Source: Aeromonas simiae
GTDB lineage: Bacteria; Pseudomonadota; Gammaproteobacteria; Enterobacterales; Aeromonadaceae
Assembly (NCBI RefSeq): GCF_000820125.1
Contig: NZ_CDBY01000023.1
Span: 90,513-154,512 of the forward strand
Direction: 5' to 3'
Length of the DNA stretch: 64,000 nt
Both the position numbers and the translations under genes were made by a program. This document shows positions 9,468-20,972 of the stretch, piece by piece. The notes beneath the pieces were generated by a model, which was not told the origin of the DNA, searched no databases, and worked only from the letters and a program-made list of their open reading frames with translations. Position 1 is the stretch's first letter. Each line of letters opens with the position of its first letter.

Positions 9468-10697
9468 CTACCAGCGCCCGTGAAATCCCCGCCCTTCCCA
9501 CCAGACGCTGTCGAGCAGGGCGTAAGGATCGTCCAGGTAGAGCCGCAACTCCTTGTCACGGGCCCGTTGCAAGAAGCTCTCCAGCCATCCCCCCTGCTCC
9601 AGCATGGGCAGCAGCCGGCGCCCGAGCAGCAAGGCCGAGAGGGGGAGCCGCTCGAGCAGCTCAAAGGAGAGATACTCAGGGCGGTCGATGAGCAGCGCCA
9701 ATTCGGCGCCGGCCAAACGGGCCTGCAGTGCCAGAGAAAAATGCTCCTGATGTTGCAGCAGATCATCCTGGGGACGGATGAGCAGGGTCAGACGCTCCGC
9801 TGCGCCGCCCCCGATTTCGAGCCGCTGACGCAGCGCTTCCCAGTTCATGCCCAGGCTCCCCAGTAGCAACCAGGCGGGATCGCTGGCCAGAGGCAGATCG
9901 TTAAGGCGACCCAAGGTGCCCAGCGTCAGCCCCTCCCATGAGCGGATATGGCGCAGACGAAACCGGTTGGTCGGCAGCCGTGGCCGGCCGCCATACGCCT
10001 GCAGCAAGATGGGCAGCAGCCGGGCCAGATCGAGCGGCTTGGTAAATGCGCCGACCACAGGGATGCCCTTCTCCCCCAGCAGACGGGCCGCGCCGTCGAT
10101 CAGCACCTGATCATGACCGGAGAGCAGGATCACCGGCGTTTGGGTGCCGCTTTGCCCCAGCAGGTGGATGGCATCATCTTCGGCCAGCGCCAGATCGCAG
10201 ATCAGCCAGTCAAACGGCTGGCGAGCCAACTCGAGCGCCCACTGCTGCCCATCTTGCACCAGCACGCAGCTGGCGCCGGTCGAGCGGATCTGTTGCGCGA
10301 TCTGCTCCCCCTGGAAGGGGTGATCCTCAAGCAGCAAGATCTGCTGCCCCGCCAGCCACTGGCTCCAACGAGCCATGGCCTGCTCCAGACTCTCCAGCCA
10401 GGGCTCATCGATGCTCAGGACGCCGGGCGCTTGCGCCAGCGCCGTCATGTAAAGACGCCCCACATGCTGCGCAGGATCGTAGAGGGCAAATTGGGTACTG
10501 CCAAACCAGTGCATCCACTGCCAGTCTAACTGGGGATCGGCGCACAGCAGCACCACCCCGTGGGGCAGAGAGTGGGCTGACACCGCACGAAAGCTCGCTT
10601 CATCGAGGGCGTACAGCGTCAGGGGACGAAACTCCTCGCTCTCCCCCACCCCGTCTAGCAGGGCGCTCAGCTCTTCGTCACTGATGATGCTGGTCAT
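9468..10697 (-). CDS. Response regulator with probable degenerate EAL output domain
   Basis: 409 residues. Residues 1-110 are an unassigned N-terminal region. About 115-235 form a receiver domain: ILLLEDHPFQ (acidic pocket), DWLICDLALAEDD with the putative phospho-acceptor D168, VILLSGHD and GAFTKPLD with the conserved Lys. The C-terminal part, about 250-409, has the spacing of an EAL domain tail (LARLAGAELALLIDRPEYLSF, LPLSALLLG, then WWEGRGFHGRW where active enzymes have G-x-x-x-x-QG-YLFGRP), but no E-x-L, DDFG or KID catalytic residues are seen. If EAL-derived, it cannot hydrolyse c-di-GMP and may only bind or signal. Overlaps the upstream sensor kinase gene by 20 nt. Confidence 0.75.
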   Translation of the reverse strand: MTSIISDEELSALLDGVGESEEFRPLTLYALDEASFRAVSAHSLPHGVVLLCADPQLDWQWMHWFGSTQFALYDPAQHVGRLYMTALAQAPGVLSIDEPWLESLEQAMARWSQWLAGQQILLLEDHPFQGEQIAQQIRSTGASCVLVQDGQQWALELARQPFDWLICDLALAEDDAIHLLGQSGTQTPVILLSGHDQVLIDGAARLLGEKGIPVVGAFTKPLDLARLLPILLQAYGGRPRLPTNRFRLRHIRSWEGLTLGTLGRLNDLPLASDPAWLLLGSLGMNWEALRQRLEIGGGAAERLTLLIRPQDDLLQHQEHFSLALQARLAGAELALLIDRPEYLSFELLERLPLSALLLGRRLLPMLEQGGWLESFLQRARDKELRLYLDDPYALLDSVWWEGRGFHGRW

Positions 10698-13600
10698 GTT
10701 GTCGCAACCTCTGCTCTGTCTCTTCCATCATCTGTTGCAGGGCGTCGATGGCATCCCATTCCCGCCGCTGCTCCCACGCTTCTATTAACCGAACCAGTTC
10801 CCTGGCCCCCACCATCTTCGCCGAGCCCTTGATGCGGTGCAATTGGGCAGCCCATCCCGGCCAATCCTGCGCTCGCCAACATTGCATTACAGCGTCCAGA
10901 TCGCGCCGATTCGTCTCGCAATACAGCGCCAGGGTCGCCTCATCAAGCAGCGGCTGATCGCTGACTTCCGATGAAGGGACGTAACGTTGCAGCAAGGCCG
11001 CGAGCTCCTGACGGCGCACCGGCTTGTCCAACCGCCCATCGCAGCCACACTGCTCGAGCCGCTTGATGGCCTGTACGCTCAGATCCGCCGTGATCACATA
11101 AACAGGCAGATGGAACCAGCGCGGCTCCTTTTTGAGGCGCAGGCACAGATCGGCCCCATCAAGACGGGGCATCTGCAGATCCGTGAGGATCAGATCCACC
11201 GTCAACCCCTGCTCCAGCAGGCTCAGGGCCACGACGCCATCCTCCGCCATGGTGACCACGGCCCCCAGTTGCTGCAATTGCATCGCCAGCACGTGCCGAT
11301 TGAGCTCATGATCCTCCACCAACAGCACCCGTAACTCATCACCCCGCCGCGGGAGTTCAGCCCCATCATGCCCCACCTCTTCGGCCAGCACACTCAGCAT
11401 GCTGCCTGGCACCAGCTGTTGGCCGCGCCAGCGCCAGCAGGGCAGCCCATATTCATCGGGCTCTTCGATCAGGGGCTCGGCGCTGGCATCTTCGGTCACC
11501 TGCATGCGAGCCAGCCAGAGCTGGCACTCCAGACGCCGCTCTGCCGGCATCTGCAGCGCGATGCGACTCACCTGGCGACGCCGTGGTAAGGGATGCTCCG
11601 GCTGAACCAACGGCAAGCGGCACCAGAAGCTGCTCCCTTTCGGCTGGCGCGCCATCACGCCGATGGAGCCCTCCATCTGGGTCACCAGCTGATGCGTGAT
11701 CGCCAGGCCAAGGCCGGTTCCTTCGCCGGTCTGCTGCGCATCACGCCCCTGCTCGAAGGGGAGAAACAGGCGCGAGCGCAGTGAAGGATCGATCCCCGGC
11801 CCCTCGTCCTCGACTTGCAACAGTAGGTGGCCATCTTGCTGGGTCAGCATGACCCGCACCGTCCCCTGCTCGGTGAACTTGATGCCGTTGGAGAGCAGGT
11901 TGTGCAGGATCTGCGCCATGCGATGGGGATCGAGCCAGAGCGTCTCGGGCAGATCGGCCGATATCGACAGGCTCAAGGCGATGTGACGGGCCTTGGCCTT
12001 GGGCCAGTGTATGGCGATCACCCGTTCACAGAGCCATACCAGATCCACCCGCTGCGGCGTCAATGCCAGGTTGTGCTGTTCGTTACGGGTAAAGTCGAGG
12101 ATGTCGTTGAGCAAGCCAAGCAGCTCATCGGTGGCCTGACGCACCCGCTCCAGGGCGCGCGACTGCTCCTGCCCAAGACGGGTGCCTGCCAGCCATTCGA
12201 GCAAACCGATGATGGCGTTCATGGGGGTGCGGATCTCGTGGCTGATGGCCGCCATGAAGCGCCCCTTGGCCTGCGCCGCCGCTTCGGCGCGCTGGCGGGC
12301 TTCCGAGAGCCCCTGCTCCACCAGCCGCCGCCGCTCAATCTCGAGCGCCAACTGCCGCCGTGAGCGCCAGATGAGGAGGATGATCACCCCACCACTGAGC
12401 AGTAACAGCAGGGTCGAGCCGATCCAGATGCCATAACTGACCCCCTCCACCTGAGTGACCGAGAGTTGCAGCCAGCGCTGGCGCAGCTCGTCTTGCTGAA
12501 CCGGTGAAATCCCCATCATCGCCTTGTTGAGGACTCGCTCTAGCATGGGGCGGTTGGGGGCGATGGCAAACGGCAATCCCCAGCGCTCGTCGACCAGATC
12601 ACTGATGTTCAAATCCTGTAGCTGATTGAGGCGCAGCGGATATTGCAGCTGATAGAGATCGGCCAACAGCCCTCGGCCCTCACCGCGGCGCAGGCGCTCC
12701 GCCCCTTCCACCACGGAGGGCACCGGTTGCCAATTGGCCTTGCCCAGGCGCGCGAGCAAGGAGGGGTCCCACAAACTTGCCGGCACCCACACCGTCTCGC
12801 CATCGAGCTCCTTGAGATTGGCGTGCAGCCCATCGCGACTGAGCAAGGCCCAGTGGCTCATCACCATGATGCGGGTAAAGCGCAGAACCTCTGCCAAGGC
12901 ACTCGACTCGGGCACCCCTAGCATCATGTCAATCTCACCGCTACGCAGCAGGCGGATCCCCTCCTCCCGGTCGCGCACGCCTTGCCACTCCACCGTGATG
13001 CCATGGGGCCGCAGCAGCTCGCGCAGCATATCCACCGACCAGCCGACCGGCACGCCGTTGCGATCCCGGCTGGAAAAAGGAGGAAGCCCTGGGTTGATGG
13101 CCACGCGCAGCGTCCGGGTGCGGGCCAGCCAGGACTGCTCCTCGTCACTCCATTCAGGCAAGTTGATGCTGCCGGCACCGCTGATGGCGTAACTGTCGAG
13201 CAGCCGATACGTGTTGGCGGGGGGCAGGTAACGCACCGCGGTATTGATGGCTTCACGCAGTGAAGGCTCGTCGCGCATTACCAAGCGGACACTCATCTGC
13301 CAGTGATCGTGTTCAAGCAGCCGGATACGGACATTGAGATCCGGGTGCTGACGCAGCAACTCACGCAGGGAGAGGTAATCGCCCAGATAGGTGTAGGAGG
13401 GCTCGTCATGCAGCAGCGCGGGCACCGAGATGCCGGGCTTCGCCGGCGCGATGGCGCGATCCGGCATGAAGTGGTTGAGCAGCACATGGGAGAACCAGGC
13501 CGGCTGCACCAGCACGGGGCCACTGTCCTCCTCGGTGCGATAGAGCATGGCGGCCATCACCGTCATCAGAGGAGGGCTCTGCGGCCCCAGCTCACTGCCG

Positions 13601-13938
13601 ACCCCCTCTGCCGAGACCAGCGGCAACAGATCGCAGCGCCCCTGGCGATAGGCTTCTCTGGCCTGCTGCCAATCCGGGTAGATCTTCGGCTCGGCCTGCA
13701 CCTCCAGCAAGGCACTGAGCTGCGCCACCAGATCCGGTACCAGCCCCTTCCCTTGCTGGAAATAGGGCTGATAGTGAATATCGGGGTAACAGACTGTCAG
13801 CTGAGGATGCTGCTCGAGGAAGGCATGGGCCTCGTGCGACAGGGGCAAGGTTCCCGCCAGCGCGGGAGCGGTGCACAACGACAGTGAAAAAAGCCAGGCT
13901 AGGCCTGGCTTTTTGTTATTCCTCGTTGGGTTCGACAT
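10678..13938 (-). CDS. EvgS/BvgS-like hybrid sensor histidine kinase
   Basis: 1086 residues. Order: signal peptide (about 1-28), two periplasmic solute-binding (SBP_bac_3, Venus flytrap) domains at about 45-255 and 275-495 (second begins [20 protein letters not shown]), one membrane helix about 505-527, a linker helix, HisKA with [14 protein letters not shown] (H567), HATPase with [10 protein letters not shown] and [10 protein letters not shown], a receiver with [11 protein letters not shown] (D920), and an HPt domain with [10 protein letters not shown] (H1034). It is therefore a complete phosphorelay in one protein. The only start giving a signal peptide is ATG 13938, which overlaps the ihfA 3' end by 23 nt. 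The co-transcribed receiver protein is the likely partner. Ligand unknown. Confidence 0.92.
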   Translation of the reverse strand: MSNPTRNNKKPGLAWLFSLSLCTAPALAGTLPLSHEAHAFLEQHPQLTVCYPDIHYQPYFQQGKGLVPDLVAQLSALLEVQAEPKIYPDWQQAREAYRQGRCDLLPLVSAEGVGSELGPQSPPLMTVMAAMLYRTEEDSGPVLVQPAWFSHVLLNHFMPDRAIAPAKPGISVPALLHDEPSYTYLGDYLSLRELLRQHPDLNVRIRLLEHDHWQMSVRLVMRDEPSLREAINTAVRYLPPANTYRLLDSYAISGAGSINLPEWSDEEQSWLARTRTLRVAINPGLPPFSSRDRNGVPVGWSVDMLRELLRPHGITVEWQGVRDREEGIRLLRSGEIDMMLGVPESSALAEVLRFTRIMVMSHWALLSRDGLHANLKELDGETVWVPASLWDPSLLARLGKANWQPVPSVVEGAERLRRGEGRGLLADLYQLQYPLRLNQLQDLNISDLVDERWGLPFAIAPNRPMLERVLNKAMMGISPVQQDELRQRWLQLSVTQVEGVSYGIWIGSTLLLLLSGGVIILLIWRSRRQLALEIERRRLVEQGLSEARQRAEAAAQAKGRFMAAISHEIRTPMNAIIGLLEWLAGTRLGQEQSRALERVRQATDELLGLLNDILDFTRNEQHNLALTPQRVDLVWLCERVIAIHWPKAKARHIALSLSISADLPETLWLDPHRMAQILHNLLSNGIKFTEQGTVRVMLTQQDGHLLLQVEDEGPGIDPSLRSRLFLPFEQGRDAQQTGEGTGLGLAITHQLVTQMEGSIGVMARQPKGSSFWCRLPLVQPEHPLPRRRQVSRIALQMPAERRLECQLWLARMQVTEDASAEPLIEEPDEYGLPCWRWRGQQLVPGSMLSVLAEEVGHDGAELPRRGDELRVLLVEDHELNRHVLAMQLQQLGAVVTMAEDGVVALSLLEQGLTVDLILTDLQMPRLDGADLCLRLKKEPRWFHLPVYVITADLSVQAIKRLEQCGCDGRLDKPVRRQELAALLQRYVPSSEVSDQPLLDEATLALYCETNRRDLDAVMQCWRAQDWPGWAAQLHRIKGSAKMVGARELVRLIEAWEQRREWDAIDALQQMMEETEQRLRQHDQHHQ
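13888..13914 (-). terminator. ihfA terminator, embedded in sensor-kinase signal-peptide codons
   Basis: Twelve-base-pair perfect stem (AAAAAGCCAGGC / GCCTGGCTTTTT) with a 3-nt loop, flanked by A- and T-runs, so it could work in both directions. It begins 2 nt after the ihfA stop and encodes the residues KPGLAWLF of the downstream kinase. Confidence 0.85.
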
Positions 13939-14215
13939 TTTCGACCCTGGCTTTCAGCTTCTGCCCAGGACGGAAGGTCACGACGCGCCGCGCCGTGATG
14001 GGTATGTCTTCCCCTGTCTTGGGGTTACGACCCGGGCGCTGATTCTTCTCGCGAAGATCGAAGTTGCCAAAGCCGGAGATCTTGACCTGCTCGCCCCGCT
14101 CCAGGGCCATTCTGATCTCTTCAAAGAAGGCTTCCACCAACTCTTTGGCCTCGCGCTTGCTCATCCCAAGCTGGGTGAACAGGTGCTCTGCAATATCGGC
14201 TTTGGTCAGCGCCAT
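13916..14215 (-). CDS. ihfA: Integration host factor alpha subunit
   Basis: Sequence-specific DNA-bending protein working as a heterodimer with IhfB; needed for sigma-54 promoters, recombination and nucleoid structure. 99 residues, identical in length to E. coli IhfA. Typical features: [12 protein letters not shown] at the start, the [22 protein letters not shown] arm with the intercalating Pro, then [21 protein letters not shown]. Follows pheT by 4 nt, as in enterobacteria, where ihfA is part of the pheST transcript. Confidence 0.97.
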   Translation of the reverse strand: MALTKADIAEHLFTQLGMSKREAKELVEAFFEEIRMALERGEQVKISGFGNFDLREKNQRPGRNPKTGEDIPITARRVVTFRPGQKLKARVENVEPNEE

Positions 14216-14219
14216 AGAT

Positions 14220-16607
14220 TCAGTCCCTCAAGGATGCGTTGAACTCTTCAGCGAGCGCCTTGACCACGCGATCGACAGTCTCGGCAATCTCTTTTTCTTC
14301 CAGAGTACGCTGGGTGTCTTGCAACACCAGGCTGATGGCGAGGCTCTTCTTCTCCTCGGACATACCAGCACCCTGGTATACGTCGAACAAGTTTATTCCA
14401 ACTACCTGATTTCCGCCAACTTTTTTAATTACTGCCAAGATATCGCCGGCCAGAACCTGACGGTCGACCACCACGGCGATGTCACGGCGGTTGGCCGGGA
14501 ACTTGGAAACCTCGGTCGCGGCGGGCACCTTGGCCGGAGTCAGCTTGTCCAGCTCCAGCTCAAAGAGCACGGCGCGGGTCTTAAGGCCCAGCTTCTTCTC
14601 AAGGCTCGGATGGATCACACCGATGTGACCGATGACGATGCCATCGCGCAGGATGGCGGCGCACTGGCCCGGGTGCAATGCACTGTGCTCGGCACGCTCG
14701 AAGGTGAAGGCCGCGCCTTCCGCCGTCAGATCGAGCACCGCTTCCAGATCGCCCTTCAGATCGAAGAAGTCGACGCCACGGCCCTTGCCATCCCAGTGCT
14801 CTTCGCTCTGGTTACCGGTGATGATACCGGCCAGCATCGGCTCCTGACGGATGCCGTTCTCGGCGCCCTCGTCCTTGATAAAACGCAGCCCCTGCTCGAA
14901 CAGACGCACGCGCGGCTGCTGACGGTTCTGGTTGTACACCACCGCCTGCACCAGGCCCGGGAACAGTGACACGCGCATGGCGGACATCTCGACCGAGATG
15001 GGGTTCGGCAGCACGATGGCTTCACTGTGCGGGAACAGGGCCTGCTGGGCCTTGGGATCGACGAAGCTGTAGGTGATCGCCTCCTGGAAACCGCGATCCA
15101 CCAGGAGATCGCGCACCCGCTTGAGGGTCACCTGCCCCTCGGCCTGCTCGACCATGGCCAGCGAAGCGACCGGTTTGAGGTTCGGGATGTTGTTGTAGCC
15201 GTAGATGCGGGCCACTTCCTCGATGAGATCTTCCTCGATGGCGATATCGAAACGCCAGGAGGGGGCCAGGGCGCTCCAGCCGTCGGCATTGGCAGTGACC
15301 TGCATGCCGAGACGAGTCAGGATCTCGACCACCTGCTCGTCGGCGATGGCGATGCCGATGACGCGCTCCATCTTGCTGCGACGCAGCGTGATCGGCTGGG
15401 CCTTGGGCAGGTGCGCATCGGATTTGACTTCGATCACCGGGCCGGCTTCGCCGCCGCAGATATCCAGCAGCAGACGGGTGGCTCTGTCCATCACCTTGGC
15501 TTGCAGCTCGGGATCGACCCCGCGCTCGAAGCGGTGGGAGGAGTCGGTGTGCAGGCCGTAGGCACGGGCGCGACCGGTGATGGAGAGCGGCGCGAAGAAG
15601 GCGCACTCGAGCAGGATGTCGGTGGTGGTCTCACTGACGCCGGTGCGATCGCCGCCGAAGATCCCGGCCATGCAGGCAGGGCCAGTGCTGTCGGCGATGA
15701 CGAGGGTGTTCTCTTTGAGCTTCACGTCGTTGCCGTCGAGCAGGGTCATCGGCTCATCAGCCTGCGCGCGGCGCACCACCAGCTCCTTGTCCAGCTTGGC
15801 CAGATCGAAGGCGTGCATCGGCTGACCGTATTCCAGCAGCAGGAAGTTGGTGATGTCGACGATGGCGTCGATGGAGCGGATGCCGCCACGGCGCAGCTTC
15901 TCCTGCATCCAGAGCGGGCTCTGGGCCTTGAGGTTCAGCCCCTTGACGACGCGGCCGAGATAGCGCGGGCAATCGGCCGGCGCCTCAACCCGGATCGGGA
16001 AGGTGGCATCAATGGTGGCAACTGCCGGCGTCCAGCTTGGTTCGACCACGTCGGCGCGGTTGAGCACACCGATTTCACGGGCGAGACCCGCAATGCCGAG
16101 GCAATCGGCGCGGTTCGGGGTGAGATCCACGTCGATGGCGACGTCGTTGAGCGCGAGGTATTCACGGATATCGGTACCGATGGGGGCATCAAGCGGCAGC
16201 TCGATGATGCCATCGGCTTCCACGTCGATACCCAGCTCGCTGAAGGAGCAGAGCATGCCGTGGGACGGCTGACCGCGCAGCTTGGCCTTCTTGATGGTGA
16301 AATCACCCGGCAGGGTCGCCCCGACCTTGGCCACGCAGACCTTGAGACCTTGGCGGCAGTTCGGCGCGCCGCAGACGATGTCGAGCAGCTCGGCCTCGCC
16401 CACATTGACCTTGGTCACCCGCAGCTTGTCGGCGTCCGGATGCTGGGCACACTCGACCACTTCACCGACCACCACGTTGTTGAACTGGCCCGCCACCGGC
16501 TCGATGGCGTCCACTTCCAGGCCAGCCATGGTGATCTGCTCGGCCAGCGCGTTGTCACTTATCTCGGTGCGGACCCACTCCATCACCCAGGATTTACTGA
16601 ATTTCAT
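14220..16607 (-). CDS. pheT: Phenylalanyl-tRNA synthetase beta subunit
   Basis: Forms the alpha2-beta2 enzyme that charges tRNA-Phe; this subunit carries the tRNA-binding and editing modules. 795 residues, same as E. coli. N-terminal [12 protein letters not shown] and the OB-fold tRNA-binding domain ([20 protein letters not shown]), B3/B4 editing region ([14 protein letters not shown]), B5 ([14 protein letters not shown]), catalytic-like core and a C-terminal ferredoxin-fold anticodon-binding domain ([18 protein letters not shown]). Starts 12 nt downstream of pheS. Confidence 0.97.
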   Translation of the reverse strand: MKFSKSWVMEWVRTEISDNALAEQITMAGLEVDAIEPVAGQFNNVVVGEVVECAQHPDADKLRVTKVNVGEAELLDIVCGAPNCRQGLKVCVAKVGATLPGDFTIKKAKLRGQPSHGMLCSFSELGIDVEADGIIELPLDAPIGTDIREYLALNDVAIDVDLTPNRADCLGIAGLAREIGVLNRADVVEPSWTPAVATIDATFPIRVEAPADCPRYLGRVVKGLNLKAQSPLWMQEKLRRGGIRSIDAIVDITNFLLLEYGQPMHAFDLAKLDKELVVRRAQADEPMTLLDGNDVKLKENTLVIADSTGPACMAGIFGGDRTGVSETTTDILLECAFFAPLSITGRARAYGLHTDSSHRFERGVDPELQAKVMDRATRLLLDICGGEAGPVIEVKSDAHLPKAQPITLRRSKMERVIGIAIADEQVVEILTRLGMQVTANADGWSALAPSWRFDIAIEEDLIEEVARIYGYNNIPNLKPVASLAMVEQAEGQVTLKRVRDLLVDRGFQEAITYSFVDPKAQQALFPHSEAIVLPNPISVEMSAMRVSLFPGLVQAVVYNQNRQQPRVRLFEQGLRFIKDEGAENGIRQEPMLAGIITGNQSEEHWDGKGRGVDFFDLKGDLEAVLDLTAEGAAFTFERAEHSALHPGQCAAILRDGIVIGHIGVIHPSLEKKLGLKTRAVLFELELDKLTPAKVPAATEVSKFPANRRDIAVVVDRQVLAGDILAVIKKVGGNQVVGINLFDVYQGAGMSEEKKSLAISLVLQDTQRTLEEKEIAETVDRVVKALAEEFNASLRD

Positions 16608-16619
16608 GTTCTCTCGCCC

Positions 16620-17639
<1,020 letters not shown>

Positions 17640-17710
17640 TCAAGCAAAAATTAGGAAAGGGCATGATAGTACTAAAAAAAGCGTGATCCTGACTAGCGCA
17701 TTCACCAGCA

Positions 17711-17746
17711 CTATCCCCTATTTCTTCCCTGCCAGGCAGGGGATAG
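17711..17746 (-). promoter_or_regulatory. Nested alternative hairpins upstream of pheS
   Basis: Outer 9-bp perfect stem CTATCCCCT / AGGGGATAG, and an internal CCCTGCC / GGCAGGG that shares bases with the left arm, so only one can form at a time. A T7 run follows about 30 nt downstream on the minus strand. It resembles an attenuator, but no convincing Phe-rich leader peptide with a ribosome site was found in front. Confidence 0.35.
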
Positions 17747-17788
17747 GGCTCTCTCCCTCCCCCGGCGCCGCGCTCTGGGGATGCCCGC

Positions 17789-17944
17789 CTAAGAAAGCGC
17801 CCAGTGCCGCCCCTCCCGCTCCTCATCCAGCAGATCGAGCCGGCGCTCGAAGGCCGTGAAGGCGCGCGCCACCAGCTCTCGCCCCTGTAACAGCTCGGCG
17901 GCGGTGAAGTGGCAGCGCGACAGCAGATCCTGCTGCGCCGTCAT
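17789..17944 (-). CDS. Small hypothetical protein (51 codons)
   Basis: A 50-residue reading frame from ATG 17944 with AAGGGGG about 8 nt upstream. The product is charged and probably helical, with the stretch ELLQGRELVARAFTAFERRLDLLDEE. No family recognised. It lies between the LysR gene and pheS on the same strand. The amphipathic helix and the ribosome site argue for a real gene; the shortness and isolated position argue against. Confidence 0.35.
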   Translation of the reverse strand: MTAQQDLLSRCHFTAAELLQGRELVARAFTAFERRLDLLDEEREGRHWALS

Positions 17945-18276
17945 GGCATGGCCCCCTTCATGGCGCAGGTGCAAATTCGATATGAAACCCATGCACCATG
18001 CCATGCCCCGCGTCCCCGCTCGTCACCCAAATGGCGCGGGCCGCCCCCTCCCCCTAGCTGGAGGCCGTCCGCCGCCACGGCACCACGACCGGCCGACATC
18101 ACGCCGGAGGCGACCTCATCACCTGATACCGGGCAAAAGAGCAGGCCCGCCGAGCGGGCCTGTTGTAGACGACGAGTCATCACACGCCCTTGCACGACGA
18201 TCCTCAGCGCGCGGATTGACTGCACGCGAGATCAAATGGTTGCAAAGGATACGCCAGGAAAACCGGCGTGATCGGC
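17945..18276. other. Non-coding stretch between small ORF and LysR gene
   Basis: About 330 bp of very GC-rich, low-complexity sequence with C- and G-runs. No gene with a plausible start was found. It holds only the hairpin at 18142-18162. Confidence 0.5.
18138..18162 (-). terminator. Terminator downstream of the LysR regulator
   Basis: Nine-bp perfect stem CAGGCCCGC / GCGGGCCTG, loop of 3, followed on the minus strand by CTCTTTT. Lies about 115 nt after the LysR stop. Confidence 0.6.
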
Positions 18277-19179
18277 TTAGGGATAACGCCCGCTCCGCCG
18301 GTTTTCCACCAGCTCCGCCAGTATGGTGTTCACCAGACGCATGGCCGCGCTCGGGGTTTCGCCCCGGCGCCGCGAGGCAATCACCGATATGGAGAGCTTT
18401 TCATCCGCCACCGGCATGAACTCCACCCCTTCCCGGTTTAGCTTGTGCACCTGCTCAGGCACCAGGGCAAACCCCATGTCCGAAGCCACCAGTGACAGCG
18501 CCGTCTGCACGTCGTTGACCTGCTGGATCACCTGCAACTTCAGGCCGCGACGGTGAAACAACCCCTGGACGACATCGGCAAAATGGGGGCCGGCGCCGGC
18601 GGGAAAGATCACCATGGGCACTTCGGCCAACTCGGCCATGGTCGGCGCCTGCCGGGTCAAAGGATGAGAGGCGGGCAGAGCGACAATCAGGGGCTCGTTA
18701 AACAGCACCTCTTGCTCCACGTCCGGATCGTCGATACGCACCCGGCCAAAACCGATGTCTATCTTGCCACTCTTGAGCGCCGCCACCTGCTCCTGGGTCT
18801 TGAGTTCATGCAGCACCAGTTCCAGGTTCTTGTTGCGCCGTAGCCGACGCACCATCAGCGGCAGTTGGCCATAGAACACCGACGGCACAAAGCCGATGGC
18901 AAACACCATCTTGCGCAACTGGGCTATTTGCCGGGTGCCTTCGATGCTGGCCTCCAGCCGCTCCAGCAGGGTACGAGCCTGCTGCAAAAAGTACGCGCCC
19001 CCCTGGGTCAGCTCCAATCCCCGCGCCTTGCGAATAAACAACTGCACCTCCAGCTCTTCCTCTAGCTGTTTGATTTGGCGGGTCAGCGGCGGTTGGGCGA
19101 TAAACAGCCGCTCCGCCGCCCGGGTCAGGTTCAGCTCTTCCGCCACCGCAATGAAATTGCGGAGGTATCTCAGCTCCAT
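18277..19179 (-). CDS. LysR-family regulator of the ben genes (BenM/CatM-like)
   Basis: 300 residues. N-terminal winged helix-turn-helix: MELRYLRNFIAVAEELNLTRAAERLFIAQPPLTRQIKQLEEEL, whose RYLRNFIAVAEELNFT-type start is characteristic of the BenM/CatM/CatR/ClcR branch. The rest is a type 2 periplasmic-binding effector domain (IGFVPSVFYGQLP, IDIGFGRVRIDDPDVEQEVL). BenM and CatM sense benzoate or cis,cis-muconate in the cytosol. Divergent from benABCD, and a perfect ATAC-N7-GTAT box abuts its start codon, fitting autorepression and control of ben. The exact inducer cannot be told. Confidence 0.88.
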   Translation of the reverse strand: MELRYLRNFIAVAEELNLTRAAERLFIAQPPLTRQIKQLEEELEVQLFIRKARGLELTQGGAYFLQQARTLLERLEASIEGTRQIAQLRKMVFAIGFVPSVFYGQLPLMVRRLRRNKNLELVLHELKTQEQVAALKSGKIDIGFGRVRIDDPDVEQEVLFNEPLIVALPASHPLTRQAPTMAELAEVPMVIFPAGAGPHFADVVQGLFHRRGLKLQVIQQVNDVQTALSLVASDMGFALVPEQVHKLNREGVEFMPVADEKLSISVIASRRRGETPSAAMRLVNTILAELVENRRSGRYP

Positions 19180-19181
19180 CC

Positions 19182-19196
19182 ATACCTCCAGGGTAT
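19182..19196. promoter_or_regulatory. BenM/CatM-type operator ATAC-N7-GTAT
   Basis: ATAC (19182-19185), seven bases, GTAT (19193-19196): an exact match to the consensus known for BenM/CatM. It lies 2 nt upstream of the LysR start codon, so it overlaps that gene's ribosome site or promoter and may serve autoregulation. It is about 400 bp from benA. Confidence 0.7.
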
Positions 19197-19595
19197 CGCT
19201 GGTGACTTAATCAATATTGGTGCGTATGACAGCGCAACCGTAACCTTTTTGCAACAAACAATTATCACCAAGGTGGTAGAAGCGCTATGTCAGCAACCAT
19301 GCCCCCCATTAAGATCAGACCGACCCGCCGCCCATGCTCATCGGGCGTATCAAGGTGGGGATGCTCAGATAAGGAGTGGGGAAAGCCCTCCTCCATCGCC
19401 GGGTCGGCTGAGGGCTGTATCAGCCCAAAGTGCGTGATGTTGACCATCGATAGCCCCGCTCACAAGGCGGCCCGCCACCCCGAGCGACGGCGCGCGCATA
19501 AGCGCCCTCGCGCCTGAACATCCATCGCTGCTTGCAGCCTGCCGACCGGCCCGCCCAACGCGGGCCGGACAATTACACCACATGGAGTGAAAGAG
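19197..19595. other. Divergent intergenic region between LysR gene and benA
   Basis: About 400 bp. The 60 bp next to the LysR gene are AT-rich and likely hold promoters. The rest is GC-rich and contains short frames on both strands without ribosome sites or recognisable products. GGAG at 19584 serves benA. Confidence 0.5.
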
Positions 19596-20972
19596 ATGAC
19601 TGACCAACTGGACCGGCTCGAACAAAAAATCCGGGGCGCGGTAGAAGCCGACCCGCAAACCGGCCACTACCGCTGTGATCGCCGCATGTTTACCGATAAA
19701 GAGCTGTTCGACCTGGAGATGAAGCACATCTTCGAAGGCAACTGGGTGTATCTCGCCCACGAAAGCCAGGTGGAGCGCCCCAATGATTACTACACCACCA
19801 CGATCGGTCGCCAGCCGGTGCTCATCACCCGGAGCAAGGAGGGCGAGCTGCACGCCCTGCTCAACACCTGCTCCCACCGGGGGGCAACCCTGTGCCGCAA
19901 GAGGCGCGACAACAAGGCCTCGTTTACCTGCCCCTTTCACGGCTGGACCTTCAAAAACGACGGCACGCTGCTCAAGGCCCGCGATCAGCAAAAAGGCGGC
20001 TACCCGGAGAGCTTCAGCCACGACGGCTCCCACGATCTGAAGCCGCTGCCGAAGTTCGAGTCCTATCGCGGCTTCCTGTTTGGCAGCCTGAGCGCCGACG
20101 TGCTGCCGCTGACAACGTATCTGGGGGAAACCACCAAGATCATCGACAACATGGTCGATCAGGCGGAAGAGGGCCTCGAGCTCCTGCGCGGCAGCTCTAC
20201 CTACACCTATGAAGGCAACTGGAAGCTGACCACCGAGAACGGCGCCGACGGCTACCACGTGGGCACGGTGCACTGGAACTACCTGTCCACCATGGGTCAG
20301 CGCAACTATGAAAAAGGCGGTACCGAGGCGGTGGATGCCAAGAGCTGGTCCAGCGAAGGGGGCTTCTACGCCTTTGACCACGGCCACATCATGCTGTGGA
20401 CCCGGCTCACCAATCCCCAGGTGCGCCCGGTGTTCAATCACCTGGCGCGACTGCAACAAAAAGTCGGCGAGGCCCGTGCCGATGCCATCGTCAACACCAC
20501 CAAGAACCTGTGCCTGTACCCCAACGTCTACCTGATGGATCAGTTCTCCACCCAGATCCGCGTGCTGCGCCCCATCGCCGTCGACAAGACCGAAGTCACC
20601 ATCTACTGCTGGGCCCCCAAGAACGAGCCGGCCGCCGAGCGTGCCAAGCGCCTGCGCCAATATGAAGACTTCTTCAACGTCAGCGGTATGGGGACACCGG
20701 ACGATCTGGAAGAGTTTCGAGCCTGCCAGCAGGGTTACCAGGCCCGTGGCATGCAATGGAATGACATGAGCCGGGGCGCCGCCCACTGGATTGATGGCCC
20801 GGATCCCGGCGCCGATGCCATCGGCCTTACGCCGCGGCGAAGCGGAGCCAAACCGGAGGATGAAGGCCTCTACGTGACCCATCACCAGCACTGGGTCAAC
20901 GAAATGCTACAGGCGGTGGCCACCGAACGCGCCCAGCAGATCGCCATCACCGAACAGGAGACGCTCGCATGA
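19596..20972 (+). CDS. benA: Benzoate 1,2-dioxygenase large (alpha) subunit
   Basis: Terminal Rieske oxygenase subunit that, with BenB and BenC, adds O2 to benzoate to give the cis-1,2-dihydrodiol acid. 458 residues. Rieske cluster: C-S-H-R-G-A (CSHRGATLC) and CPFHGW. The mononuclear iron site is in the [16 protein letters not shown] helix (D-x-x-H-x4-H), with [11 protein letters not shown] before it. The BenA/XylX/CbdA branch is indicated by [10 protein letters not shown] to [20 protein letters not shown] and [22 protein letters not shown]. Toluate or halobenzoate as substrate cannot be excluded. ATG 19596 is preferred over GTG 19587 by the GGAG 8 nt upstream. Confidence 0.93.
   Translation: MTDQLDRLEQKIRGAVEADPQTGHYRCDRRMFTDKELFDLEMKHIFEGNWVYLAHESQVERPNDYYTTTIGRQPVLITRSKEGELHALLNTCSHRGATLCRKRRDNKASFTCPFHGWTFKNDGTLLKARDQQKGGYPESFSHDGSHDLKPLPKFESYRGFLFGSLSADVLPLTTYLGETTKIIDNMVDQAEEGLELLRGSSTYTYEGNWKLTTENGADGYHVGTVHWNYLSTMGQRNYEKGGTEAVDAKSWSSEGGFYAFDHGHIMLWTRLTNPQVRPVFNHLARLQQKVGEARADAIVNTTKNLCLYPNVYLMDQFSTQIRVLRPIAVDKTEVTIYCWAPKNEPAAERAKRLRQYEDFFNVSGMGTPDDLEEFRACQQGYQARGMQWNDMSRGAAHWIDGPDPGADAIGLTPRRSGAKPEDEGLYVTHHQHWVNEMLQAVATERAQQIAITEQETLA

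Noticed and set aside
19265..19517. Short frames on both strands in the LysR-benA gap
   Set aside because: No ribosome sites and no recognisable products; they overlap each other and probable regulatory DNA.
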